The position numbers and the translations under genes are program-made. The notes beneath the pieces were generated by a model. It searched no databases. It was not told the origin of the DNA and worked only from the letters and a program-made list of their open reading frames with translations. Positions 1 through 8,141 of a stretch of DNA of 10,243 nt are shown here, piece after piece (the first letter of the stretch is position 1; the number at the start of each line of letters is the position of its first letter). The stretch is from Pseudomonadota bacterium (lineage in GTDB: Bacteria > Desulfobacterota > Desulfobulbia > Desulfobulbales > SURF-16), in contig JAUVQZ010000098.1 in assembly GCA_030597865.1 (NCBI GenBank), positions 1 through 10,243 of the forward strand. Direction: 5' to 3'.

Positions 1-139
1 GAGAATAGAGACCGTAGCGAAAAATCAGAAAATTGAGACCAGTTTTTCGATCATTTTCGGTAAATAGCAGCGCTATTAGACGAAAATTAGCGGAAAAATG
101 GGCCAATTTCTCTGGTTTTGCAGTAGGCCTTTTATTCTC
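1..139. repeat. Large imperfect palindrome (MITE-like or giant hairpin)
   Basis: The segment folds back on itself about position 70 with almost no register shift. GAGAATA (1-7) pairs with TATTCTC (133-139). AAAA-T-CAGA (21-29) pairs with TCTGGTTTT (111-119). CCA (39-41) pairs with TGG (99-101), TTTTTCG (43-49) with CGGAAAA (91-97), ATTTTCG (53-59) with CGAAAAT (81-87), and AATAGC (63-68) with GCTATT (72-77) around an AGC loop. By eye about 52 of 68 opposed positions pair, counting G-U. It codes for nothing convincing. The left limit is unknown because pairing runs to base 1. It could be a miniature inverted-repeat element or a giant 3' hairpin of the minus-strand gene ending at 195. In the 55 bases between the two, CTATCC (150-155) and GGATAG (170-175) form a weaker extra stem. 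Confidence 0.7.
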
Positions 140-194
140 GGACAGCCTCCTATCCTAGGCCAGGGAGAAGGATAGCCCCTTTATAAAGAGGCCC

Positions 195-800
195 CTACCG
201 AAAAAGAGAGGTGTCGCCCTTACCCTCCCTGAGCACAACCGGCTCTGGGTCAAGAAGGGAGATAACGGAAGAGGGCTGGGGAAAGACATCACCACCATCG
301 ATGATCTCATCCACCTGGTTGCCGAAGAGCTGCTCCACCTCAAAGGCGGATGATGGCATCTCTTCACCGTCCATGGCGGCGGTGGTGGTAACAATGGGAT
401 TGCCAAGGATTTCAACGAGCATCTGACAAATCGGATTCTCCGGCACCCTGATACCCGCCGTCTTTTGCCTGGTGATCATTATTTTGGGAACAATTTTCAT
501 GGTGGGTAATACAAAGGTGTAGGCACCGGGAAGATTCTTCTTCATGACCCGGTAGGCGGTATTTGACAACGAGCAATAGGTACTGACATTTTTCAGGCTA
601 CAGCACATGAAACTAAAGGGCTTTTGTTTTGGGCGGCCCTTGATCTGATGCAGACGTTTGACCGCCTTCTGATTAAAGATGTCACAGCCCATACCATACA
701 CCGTATCCGTAGGATAACAGATGATGCCACCACGCTTGAGAACATCAACGGCCTTTTCAATCAATCTTGACTGGGGGTTGTCTGGGTTGATATACAGCAT
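195..800 (-). CDS. yciO: YciO-type Sua5/YrdC-family protein (putative L-threonylcarbamoyladenylate synthase)
   Basis: This 201-residue cytosolic protein has the YrdC fold. Family members make threonylcarbamoyl-AMP from threonine, bicarbonate and ATP, the first step of the t6A37 modification of ANN-decoding tRNAs. Visible motifs are PTDTVYG (30-36), KGRPKQKP (54-61), PGAYTFVL (91-98), RVP (118-120) and PSSV (176-179). The opening YINPDNPQSRLI and the closing VVLREGKGD match E. coli YciO as I remember it, so I place it in the YciO branch rather than TsaC. It keeps the K-x-R nucleotide-site motif, so activity is plausible. The frame is open up to 896, but the extra N-terminal codons would be encoded by a hairpin and its A tract. 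I therefore choose the ATG at 798-800, which aligns with the family start. There is no clear Shine-Dalgarno sequence. The gene is divergent from guaB. Family membership is firm; the exact activity within the YciO branch is less certain. Confidence 0.9.
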   Translation of the reverse strand: MLYINPDNPQSRLIEKAVDVLKRGGIICYPTDTVYGMGCDIFNQKAVKRLHQIKGRPKQKPFSFMCCSLKNVSTYCSLSNTAYRVMKKNLPGAYTFVLPTMKIVPKIMITRQKTAGIRVPENPICQMLVEILGNPIVTTTAAMDGEEMPSSAFEVEQLFGNQVDEIIDGGDVFPQPSSVISLLDPEPVVLREGKGDTSLFR

Positions 801-820
801 AGGAAGTAATTGACTTAAAC

Positions 821-855
821 GGCCTGCGAGTGATGCAGGCCTTTTCTTTTTTTTT
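821..855 (+). terminator. Intrinsic terminator structure facing the plus strand
   Basis: A perfect 7-bp GC-rich stem, GGCCTGC (821-827) with GCAGGCC (835-841) around a 7-base loop, is followed directly by TTTTC and nine more T (842-855). This is a textbook Rho-independent terminator for transcription from left to right. It lies in the leader of the minus-strand yciO-like gene, and I see no plus-strand gene upstream for it to end. It may stop antisense transcription before guaB. Read on the minus strand, it is an A tract followed by a hairpin that ends 20 bases before the start codon. Confidence 0.75.
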
Positions 856-923
856 AAACAATAATCAACGTGTGGCAAGAGGCCTTTCCTGACCAAGACA
901 CACCATTATAAAAACCAGATGAT

Positions 924-952
924 GATATACTGGTAGTTGGCCAGAGAGGCAA
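924..952 (-). promoter_or_regulatory. Candidate sigma-70 promoter for the yciO-like gene
   Basis: On the minus strand TTGCCT (952-947) and TATATC (929-924) are separated by exactly 17 bases, each matching the sigma-70 consensus at 4 of 6 positions. A perfect minus-strand TATAAT also lies at 910-905 but has no good -35 element. On the plus strand TATACT (926-931) could be a -10 for guaB, again with a poor -35. Overlap of divergent promoters here is plausible but rests on consensus matching alone. Confidence 0.35.
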
Positions 953-1055
953 ATCTTTTTTTGAGCCTGTTTTACTCAGCAAACCATGAATCACCCTGTC
1001 TCAGCTTTTCAGTAGAGAAAAAAAACTGTCAGGCCAAGTGAACCTTAAAAATAAT

Positions 1056-1060
1056 AAGGA
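1056..1060 (+). promoter_or_regulatory. Ribosome binding site deciding the guaB start
   Basis: AAGGA sits 7 bases before the ATG at 1068. It supports that start over an in-frame GTG at 1038, which has no such element. It is the clearest Shine-Dalgarno sequence in the window. Confidence 0.7.
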
Positions 1061-1067
1061 ACCAAAA

Positions 1068-2519
1068 ATGTTATTCGAGACCATTGAACACGCCTATACA
1101 TTTGACGACCTCCTCCTTGTGCCCGGCCCTTCAGAGGTGTTGCCCGACGCCGTGGATCTTTCCTGCCGGCTGACCAAGGAAATCTCCCTCAACATCCCCG
1201 TTGTCAGCGCGGCCATGGATACCGTCACCGAGCATCGGGCTGCCATTACCCTGGCCCGGGAAGGGGGTATCGGCATCATCCATAAGAATATGTCCATTGA
1301 TGAGCAGTCCCTCCAGGTAAAGAAGGTGAAGAAGTCTGAGTCGGGCATGATTATCGACCCGGTCACCACTGCCGAGAACAGCACCGTTGCCGAGGTCCAG
1401 CAGATCATGGCCAGCTTCCGCATATCCGGGGTGCCTGTTCTAAAAGAGCAGAAGCTGGTGGGTATTGTCACCAACCGCGATCTGCGCTTTGTCTCTGACC
1501 CTGGTCTGCGGGTCAGTGATGTTATGACCTCAAAAAATCTGGTGACGGCCAAGGCTGGCATCACCCTGGAGCAATCCAAGGCCCTGCTCCACGAACACCG
1601 CATTGAGAAACTGCTGGTGGTGGACGACAATGGCGGCCTCACCGGCCTGATCACCATTAAGGACCTTGAGAAGATTAAAAAATATCCCGGTGCGGCCAAG
1701 GACTCCCTCGGCCGTCTGCTGGTGGGTGCTGCCATTGGCATTGGCACCCCCATGGAAAGTATTGCCCAACTGGTTGACGCCGGGGTTGACATCATCGCCC
1801 TTGACTCGGCCCATGGCCATTCCAAAAATGTCCTTAACGCCCTGAAGGCCATAAAAAATGTCTTCCCTGACCTCCAGGTTATTGCCGGCAATGTTGCCAC
1901 GGCAGAGGGAACCGAGGCCCTGATCAAGGCCGGGGCCGACTGCGTCAAGGTCGGGGTCGGACCCGGCTCCATCTGTACCACCCGTATTGTTGCCGGTATC
2001 GGTGTCCCCCAGATGTCAGCAATATATAATTGTTCCCGCATCGCTGCCCAGTACGGCGTCCCTATTATCGGCGACGGCGGCATCAAGCACTCGGGCGATA
2101 TCACCAAGGCCCTGGGGGCCGGAGCAGACACCATTATGGCAGGCAGCCTCTTTGCCGGCACGGACGAATCTCCGGGCGACACCTTCCTCTACCAGGGCAG
2201 AACCTACAAGGGCTACCGTGGCATGGGCTCCCTGGGTGCCATGAAAAAGGGCAGCAGCGACCGCTACTTCCAGGAAAAGACCACCACATATGTGCCTGAG
2301 GGTATCGAGGGCAAGGTGCCCTATAAGGGGCCGCTCACCGAGATCATCTATCAACTCATGGGTGGTTTGAGTTCCGGCATGGGCTATGTGGGGGCCGCTA
2401 CCATCACGGAGCTCCATACCAAGGCCCGCTTCGTGCAGATCAGTCCGGCCGGCCTCAAGGAGAGCCATGTCCATGACGTTATTATTACCAAGGAAGCACC
2501 AAACTACAGGCTCGGCTAG
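1068..2519 (+). CDS. guaB: Inosine-5'-monophosphate dehydrogenase
   Basis: This enzyme oxidises IMP to XMP with NAD+, the committed step of GMP synthesis, and usually works as a cytosolic tetramer or octamer. The 483-residue length is typical of bacterial IMPDH. The barrel opens with the family signature YTFDDLLLVPG (10-20) and SAAMDTVTE (47-55). Two CBS domains are inserted at about residues 93-203. The catalytic loop GVGPGSICTTR (296-306) carries the active-site Cys303. The NAD-side ALDSAHG (244-250), phosphate-binding GDGGI (335-339), YRGMGS (383-388) and the flap SSDRY with Arg399-Tyr400 are all present, so it looks fully functional. The start is the ATG preceded by AAGGA; an in-frame GTG 10 codons upstream is less likely. 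guaA follows after 48 bases, so the two are very likely co-transcribed. Confidence 0.98.
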   Translation: MLFETIEHAYTFDDLLLVPGPSEVLPDAVDLSCRLTKEISLNIPVVSAAMDTVTEHRAAITLAREGGIGIIHKNMSIDEQSLQVKKVKKSESGMIIDPVTTAENSTVAEVQQIMASFRISGVPVLKEQKLVGIVTNRDLRFVSDPGLRVSDVMTSKNLVTAKAGITLEQSKALLHEHRIEKLLVVDDNGGLTGLITIKDLEKIKKYPGAAKDSLGRLLVGAAIGIGTPMESIAQLVDAGVDIIALDSAHGHSKNVLNALKAIKNVFPDLQVIAGNVATAEGTEALIKAGADCVKVGVGPGSICTTRIVAGIGVPQMSAIYNCSRIAAQYGVPIIGDGGIKHSGDITKALGAGADTIMAGSLFAGTDESPGDTFLYQGRTYKGYRGMGSLGAMKKGSSDRYFQEKTTTYVPEGIEGKVPYKGPLTEIIYQLMGGLSSGMGYVGAATITELHTKARFVQISPAGLKESHVHDVIITKEAPNYRLG

Positions 2520-2567
2520 TCGCAGCAAACAATCCCTTAAAAAACTTAAAATCAACCGTAAACAACC

Positions 2568-4118
<1,551 letters not shown>

Positions 4119-4174
4119 GGTCAGTAGCTGACCTGCACGGTAACAAAACATGGGGAGTGTCCCTTCATTCGATG

Positions 4175-4199
4175 ACCTGCCGCCCTATCAGCGGCAGGT
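4175..4199 (+). terminator. Strong 3' hairpin after guaA
   Basis: ACCTGCCGC (4175-4183) pairs perfectly with GCGGCAGGT (4191-4199) around a 7-base loop, starting 57 bases after the guaA stop. The following bases (GTCATATATAAAC) are not a T tract, so it is not a classical intrinsic terminator. It may stabilise the 3' end of the guaBA mRNA or act with Rho. Confidence 0.5.
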
Positions 4200-4249
4200 G
4201 TCATATATAAACAACTCAACTTTTCCACTTGCACTATCTTGTTAAAATT

Positions 4250-4276
4250 AGGCATATAGGCATTGATGAGGCATAT
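4250..4276. repeat. Three AGGCAT direct repeats
   Basis: AGGCAT occurs at 4250, 4258 and 4269, with the first and third copies extended to AGGCATAT. The start-to-start steps are 8 and 11 bases. The tract lies in the guaA-NYN gap just before the structured element at 4291-4390. It may be a regulator binding site, but no factor can be named. Confidence 0.35.
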
Positions 4277-4290
4277 TGATTCCCGATTAA

Positions 4291-4390
4291 AGGTAACGGT
4301 TCGAGGTCCTTATACCCCAGGGCTATTTCCCTGGGGGCGTCTGAACAGAGAGCATCCATAAACCGTGACCTGGACCCTTAACGGTGAACC
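4291..4390 (+). ncRNA. Candidate structured RNA element
   Basis: An outer stem pairs AGGTAACGGTT (4291-4301) with AACCGTGACCT (4361-4371) at 10 of 11 positions. It encloses a perfect 8-bp hairpin, CCCCAGGG (4315-4322) with CCCTGGGG (4329-4336) and loop CTATTT. Competing pairings exist: GGTCC (4305-4309) with GGACC (4372-4376), and GGTTC (4298-4302) with GAACC (4386-4390). Such alternatives suit a small RNA, a leader switch for the NYN gene starting at 4500, or a decayed repeat. It fits none of the common RNA families I can recall (tmRNA, SRP RNA, RNase P, 6S). The strand is assumed from the neighbouring genes. Confidence 0.3.
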
Positions 4391-4402
4391 TTAGCACTAC
4401 AT

Positions 4403-4472
4403 AGTGTCTGTCCATAAATGGCCCTTTCGCCAATGGGGAGAGTTGCGTACACAATAAAAGTTTAGACAGATA
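4403..4472. repeat. Possible insertion-sequence end or small inverted-repeat remnant
   Basis: The string GTGTCTGTCCATAAATGG (4404-4421) resembles terminal inverted repeats of some bacterial insertion sequences, from memory. A short inverted match closes the segment: TCTGTC (4407-4412) with GACAGA (4465-4470). No transposase or target duplication is visible, so this is weak. The remaining bases to 4499 hold no clear promoter or ribosome site. Confidence 0.2.
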
Positions 4473-4499
4473 AAAACCTTAGCCAAACTTACTGAAACC

Positions 4500-5279
4500 A
4501 TGCTTAAAACTGGAATTTACGTTGATGCCGAAAACATCCGCCTCTGTGGCGGTTATGGCATGCGCTACGACATCCTGGTTGATCTGGCCAACGCCAACAA
4601 CTCAATCATGTTGAGGGCCAACTCCTATCTCGCTGAGGATAAAAAAAGTACGGAAGAAGACCCTGAGTACCGCAACAAACTCTACGCCTACCACGACGTC
4701 CTGCGCAAATGCGGCTTCAAGGTCATCAAAAAATATGTCAAACATTATGTCGATGACGAAGGCGTGGTTACCACCAAGGCCAATGCGGACATGGATCTGG
4801 CCATTGACGCCATTCTCCAGTGCCGCAACCTTGACCGCATTATTCTCCTCACCGGCGATGGTGATTTTATCCGGCTGGTGACAGCCCTGCAAAACAAGGG
4901 CTGCAGGGTGGAGGTTATCGGTTTTAATAATGTCAGCAATGACTTACGGGAGGCCGCCGACATTTACCTCTCCGGCTTCCTGATTCCGGGCCTACTCCCC
5001 TTTTCCAACGACATTGAAGGCGACAACTGGCACCGCGGCACCGTGGCGACCTATAAGGCCGACCGTGGCTTTGGCTTCTTCCGTTATTATGTTTTTGGCG
5101 ACAACGGCCTCAAGGCCAAGACCGTCTTTTTTCACTGTTCCAAGTCCGCCCATGAGCAGGAGGCCCATATCTTTGCCCATCACGGCAAGATATTTGAGTT
5201 CCAGATCGTGCCCACCACACGGGACTCGGCCAAGGTAGAGGCCCAAAATATCCGCCTGCTGAACGCCGACAACTATTAA
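4500..5279 (+). CDS. NYN (PIN-like) domain protein with C-terminal cold-shock-like domain, putative ribonuclease
   Basis: The 259-residue soluble protein has two domains. Residues 1-165 match the NYN/LabA (DUF88) fold, a PIN-like nuclease superfamily that binds metal through acidic residues. Visible are YVDAEN with Asp9, NADMDLAID with Asp97 and Asp99, and LTGDGDF with Asp120 and Asp122, so the acidic site looks intact. Residues about 178-255 resemble a cold-shock/OB nucleic-acid-binding domain: GTVATYKADRGFGFFRYYVF contains an RNP1-like GFGFF, followed by an RNP2-like VFFHCS (209-214). I infer a metal-dependent RNase guided by its own RNA-binding domain; the substrate is unknown. The ATG at 4500 has no Shine-Dalgarno sequence, but the next in-frame Met would break the NYN core. 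The gene stands alone between the structured guaA gap and an inverted repeat that begins right after its stop. The same fold can be catalytically silent, so activity is inferred. Confidence 0.85.
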   Translation: MLKTGIYVDAENIRLCGGYGMRYDILVDLANANNSIMLRANSYLAEDKKSTEEDPEYRNKLYAYHDVLRKCGFKVIKKYVKHYVDDEGVVTTKANADMDLAIDAILQCRNLDRIILLTGDGDFIRLVTALQNKGCRVEVIGFNNVSNDLREAADIYLSGFLIPGLLPFSNDIEGDNWHRGTVATYKADRGFGFFRYYVFGDNGLKAKTVFFHCSKSAHEQEAHIFAHHGKIFEFQIVPTTRDSAKVEAQNIRLLNADNY

Positions 5280-5449
5280 TTTGAGAAGGTGAGAAGTAAG
5301 AAGTTGTGAAATAAGGAGAAGGAAGATTCTTAATCAAGAAAAGCATCCTCCCAGATGGTGCTCGAAGCCTTCGCGTATCCCTTGCAGGGCGCCTTATTCT
5401 CAGCTTCCAGATTCTCAACTACTTATTTCTCAAATTCTTATTTCTCAAA
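5280..5449. repeat. Purine-rich inverted-repeat element with 15-base repeat units
   Basis: The left arm begins directly after the NYN stop codon. TTTGAGAA (5280-5287) pairs with TTCTCAAA (5442-5449). The 16 bases at 5291-5306 pair with 5416-5431 at 15 of 16 positions, counting one G-U. AATAAGG (5310-5316) pairs with CCTTATT (5392-5398). Each arm is built of degenerate tandem 15-mers of the type TTGAGAAATAAGAAG; the right arm, read on the minus strand, shows about four. The central 75 bases include TTCTT-AATC-AAGAA and CGAAG-C-CTTCG. It looks like a MITE or intergenic mosaic repeat and would form a long hairpin in RNA. The next 125 bases, up to 5574, contain only a small GGGG-TTAT-CCCC stem (5508-5519) and no convincing promoter. 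Confidence 0.65.
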
Positions 5450-5574
5450 AAATTCCTTTCCTGCGCCACTTGGTGTAAACTATTCCAGCTATCCCTTCAG
5501 ATTCTGAGGGGTTATCCCCCATAACATTAGCAGCGGCCACCGACACTAAGCAACCCTGACAAATCATCCACCCT

Positions 5575-6834
5575 ATGCCCATGAAAACTTTGAGCCCCCA
5601 TGCTGTTACCGATCCCCAGGTTGCCATACGTCTGCTTGACTGTATCCTGCACATTTCCGACACCATGAACGGCAACGAGCATCCTTCCGAACAGAAGATG
5701 AATAAAATCCTTGACCATATCCTGGGCTACCTGGGAGCAGAGCAAGGTTCAATCATGATCCTTGAAAGACGTCAGCTGGTTGTCTGTGCCGCAACACGTC
5801 AGCAAATTATTGGCAAAAAACAACCTCTGGACGCAGATCTTGTCGCCTCATGGGTGGCCAGGGAGGCTGAGCCCCTCTTTATTGAAGATATTTCCAAAGA
5901 CAGCCGCTTTCCCATGCGTGGCGGCGGAACCTATAAAAAGAACTCCCTGCTCTGCGTGCCGATTTTCCATAAGGGCAAGGTAGCCGCCACCATCAATGTC
6001 ACGGACAAGGCGGGCAACCGCGACCTCCTTAAGCAGGATGTTCAGCTCCTTCTTCACTTCAGCAGCATCATCATCTGGGGGCTGGTGCTCGAAGACCTGC
6101 AGGGCAAACTAACCAAGCAGCGCTCCACCCTTCGCAAACGCAATAAGGAGCTGCAGCACCAGCAGGAATTACGGAGCGAACTCTCCAGCATGCTCATTCA
6201 CGACTTGAAAACCCCCCTTGCTGAGGTGGTTGCTAATCTCGACATCCTTTCTTACTCGATAACGGATGACAGCAAGGAGTTTCTGGAAGGGGCGCAAATC
6301 GGCTGTGACCGCGCCGTGCGCATGTTGAGCAACCTGGTCAGTGTTGATAAAATATCAGATGGCAAGCAGCAGTTGCTCGAGGAGAACGTCAACCCCGCTG
6401 CCCTTCTCACCGAGGCCCTCTCTTCCATTCGTGCCATTGCCCGCCTCAAGGATATTGCCATCGTCCACCATGAAGAAGATATCGACCTGCCGGTCTTACG
6501 AATTGATCGGACCTTGATCCTGCGCGTCTTTCAGAATATTCTCGCCAATGCGGTGAGCTACTCCAGCCCCCAGACAAAGATAACCGCAGGTATCCGCCTT
6601 GACGATACGCATATTGTCTTCATGTTTGTTGATGAGGGACCGGGGATCCCAGCCCAGATGAGCGAAACTATCTTTGATAAATATGCCCGTTTATCAAGCC
6701 AGCAGGACGCCCTGGTGGGCACGGGCATGGGACTTCATTTCTGCAGGCTGGCCACAGAACTGCATAAAGGCAGAATCTGGGTTGAGGGCTCCGAAGGACA
6801 GGGCAGCTGTTTTTTTGTGGAACTTCCCATCTAA
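5575..6834 (+). CDS. GAF-domain sensor histidine kinase
   Basis: This 419-residue kinase has no signal peptide or membrane segment, so it should sense a cytosolic cue. Residues about 17-170 look like a GAF domain (GAEQGSIMIL, LLCVPIFHKGKVAATINVTDK), a fold that binds small ligands or cofactors. A basic, helical linker follows at about 172-205 and is likely a coiled coil. The HisKA dimerisation domain has the H box MLIHDLKTPLAEV with phosphoacceptor His209. The ATPase domain has the N box QNILANAVSYS (Asn321, Asn325), G1 DEGPGIP (353-359), an F-box-like IFDKY (366-370) and G2 GTGMGLHFC (382-390). All catalytic boxes are intact. A second ATG lies two codons in, and neither has a Shine-Dalgarno sequence. 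The response regulator starts 31 bases after the stop, so it is the likely partner. The GAF ligand cannot be told from sequence. Confidence 0.93.
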   Translation: MPMKTLSPHAVTDPQVAIRLLDCILHISDTMNGNEHPSEQKMNKILDHILGYLGAEQGSIMILERRQLVVCAATRQQIIGKKQPLDADLVASWVAREAEPLFIEDISKDSRFPMRGGGTYKKNSLLCVPIFHKGKVAATINVTDKAGNRDLLKQDVQLLLHFSSIIIWGLVLEDLQGKLTKQRSTLRKRNKELQHQQELRSELSSMLIHDLKTPLAEVVANLDILSYSITDDSKEFLEGAQIGCDRAVRMLSNLVSVDKISDGKQQLLEENVNPAALLTEALSSIRAIARLKDIAIVHHEEDIDLPVLRIDRTLILRVFQNILANAVSYSSPQTKITAGIRLDDTHIVFMFVDEGPGIPAQMSETIFDKYARLSSQQDALVGTGMGLHFCRLATELHKGRIWVEGSEGQGSCFFVELPI

Positions 6835-6865
6835 CAGCATATCCAGCCGCTATTTTCTTGAACAT

Positions 6866-8035
6866 ATGGACTCGATGAATTCTCTGACCCCACAAAACAT
6901 GAACATCTTGATCGTTGATGACATGGACAATATGCGCCGTTCCATTCGCGCCATGCTCAAACTGATCAAATACGGGAAAAATCTCTACGAGGCCCCCCAC
7001 GGCAAAGAGGCCTGGAAGATGCTGCAGGGAAAAAACCACGGCATCGACTTCATCATCTCTGATTACAACATGCCCTATATGAGTGGCACCGACCTCCTCC
7101 ACAACCTGCGCAGCAACAAGCTGCTCCGTGACATTCCGTTTTTGATGATCACCGCTGATGCCAACAAGGAGGTGGTGGCAGAGGCCGCCGAGCACGATGT
7201 TGACGCCTACCTGACCAAACCCTTTGTCACCGCCTCCCTGGAGACTAAGATTGATGAGCTCCTTGACAAGACCAAAAATCCCGACCCCCAGACCAAACTC
7301 CTTAAAGAATCAAAACTGGCCGAGGAAAACGGTGATATAAAAAAGGCCATCAAGCTTGCCATAGAGGCCTCCAAGGCCAACCGCAACCTGTCGCGGCCCT
7401 ACCGTGAACTTGGCCGCCTCTTTATTAAAATCAAAAATGTCAAGCAGGCCATTGCCCAATTCAGCCAGGCCATTGACCTAAACAGGCTTGATGTCACCTC
7501 ATACCATTACCTGGGCCAGCTCTATCTACACCAGGGTAAACTGGACAAGGCCATTGATTATTACAGCAAGGCCATGGACATCAGTCCCCGTCACAGTGAC
7601 CGGGCCTTTAAATTTGCCAACCTGCTCATCAAAAGAAACCTACCCAAAAAGGCGGAAAAGGTGCTGCGCCTGCTCCTCAAACATGACCCGAAAAACCAGG
7701 AAACCCTCGAAAAGATTGCCATGATGGCGGGCAGCAACGGCTTACCTGATCTGGCAATCAAATGCTATAAGGACCTGCTCAAACATGCGCCGCGGCGCCT
7801 CTCCATCCATAAACGCTTAGGCATGACGCTCCAGGAGAAGGGCCAGCATAACCAGGCCAGCGCCTATCTGGAAAAGGCGGCCCAAAAATTCACCGAGGAT
7901 GTCGAACTTCTCATCGCCTTGGCCAGGAGCTATCTGGCCATGGATATGTTGGTGAGGGCCGACAGGTGCGCCAGCAAAGCAGCCCAGCTAGACCCGGAAA
8001 ATCGTGAGGCAAAAAGTATTCTCACCCAATGCTAA
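6866..8035 (+). CDS. Response regulator with receiver domain and TPR output
   Basis: The 389-residue protein begins with a CheY-like receiver: ILIVDDMDNMRR with Asp18-Asp19, phosphoacceptor Asp66 in SDYNMP, Thr96 in MITAD and Lys118 in TKPF. After a linker (about 135-150), residues about 150-385 are tandem TPR helices, for example PYRELGRLFIKIKNVKQAIAQF and YHYLGQLYLHQGKLDKAIDYY. There is no DNA-binding, GGDEF, EAL or HD output domain, so phosphorylation probably controls protein-protein contacts. The frame is open upstream to 6674, but that part overlaps the kinase gene in another frame and looks like shadow. Starts at 6866, 6875 and 6899 are all possible and none has a clear ribosome site; I take 6866. 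It lies 31 bases after the kinase and 106 before the next gene, suggesting one transcript. Confidence 0.9.
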   Translation: MDSMNSLTPQNMNILIVDDMDNMRRSIRAMLKLIKYGKNLYEAPHGKEAWKMLQGKNHGIDFIISDYNMPYMSGTDLLHNLRSNKLLRDIPFLMITADANKEVVAEAAEHDVDAYLTKPFVTASLETKIDELLDKTKNPDPQTKLLKESKLAEENGDIKKAIKLAIEASKANRNLSRPYRELGRLFIKIKNVKQAIAQFSQAIDLNRLDVTSYHYLGQLYLHQGKLDKAIDYYSKAMDISPRHSDRAFKFANLLIKRNLPKKAEKVLRLLLKHDPKNQETLEKIAMMAGSNGLPDLAIKCYKDLLKHAPRRLSIHKRLGMTLQEKGQHNQASAYLEKAAQKFTEDVELLIALARSYLAMDMLVRADRCASKAAQLDPENREAKSILTQC

Positions 8036-8141
8036 GCCATGCACCTACGACCCAATGCCATATGACCGGGTTATCCAACCCTCACCCTCCCACCTAGAAT
8101 CACAGCGATATACGAAAAACCTTATAACAGCAGACAAGACA

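Noticed and set aside
801..896. Longer start for the yciO-like gene
   Set aside because: The added residues come from the hairpin and A tract, and the family alignment starts at the ATG at 798-800.
1094..2182. Long open frame antisense to guaB (about 362 codons), with others antisense to guaA
   Set aside because: It lies wholly within a confident guaB coding region, its product is rich in Ser, Arg, Met and Pro with no recognisable motif, and it has no ribosome site. It is a by-product of guaB codon usage.
4291..4320. GGTTCGAGGTCC resembles a tRNA T arm
   Set aside because: The flanking bases do not form the 5-bp T stem around the TTCGA loop, and there is no acceptor stem, anticodon arm or CCA.
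5110..5418. Minus-strand open frame of about 102 codons over the NYN 3' end and the inverted repeat
   Set aside because: It is Arg/Ser/Pro rich, spans a coding gene and a repeat arm, and has no motif or ribosome site.
5281..5449. Tandem 15-base units considered as a CRISPR array
   Set aside because: The units are contiguous and degenerate with no unique spacers, and no cas genes are present.
6674..6865. N-terminal extension of the response-regulator frame into the kinase gene
   Set aside because: The extra 64 codons overlap the kinase C-terminus in another frame and encode no family sequence; the receiver domain starts properly after 6866.
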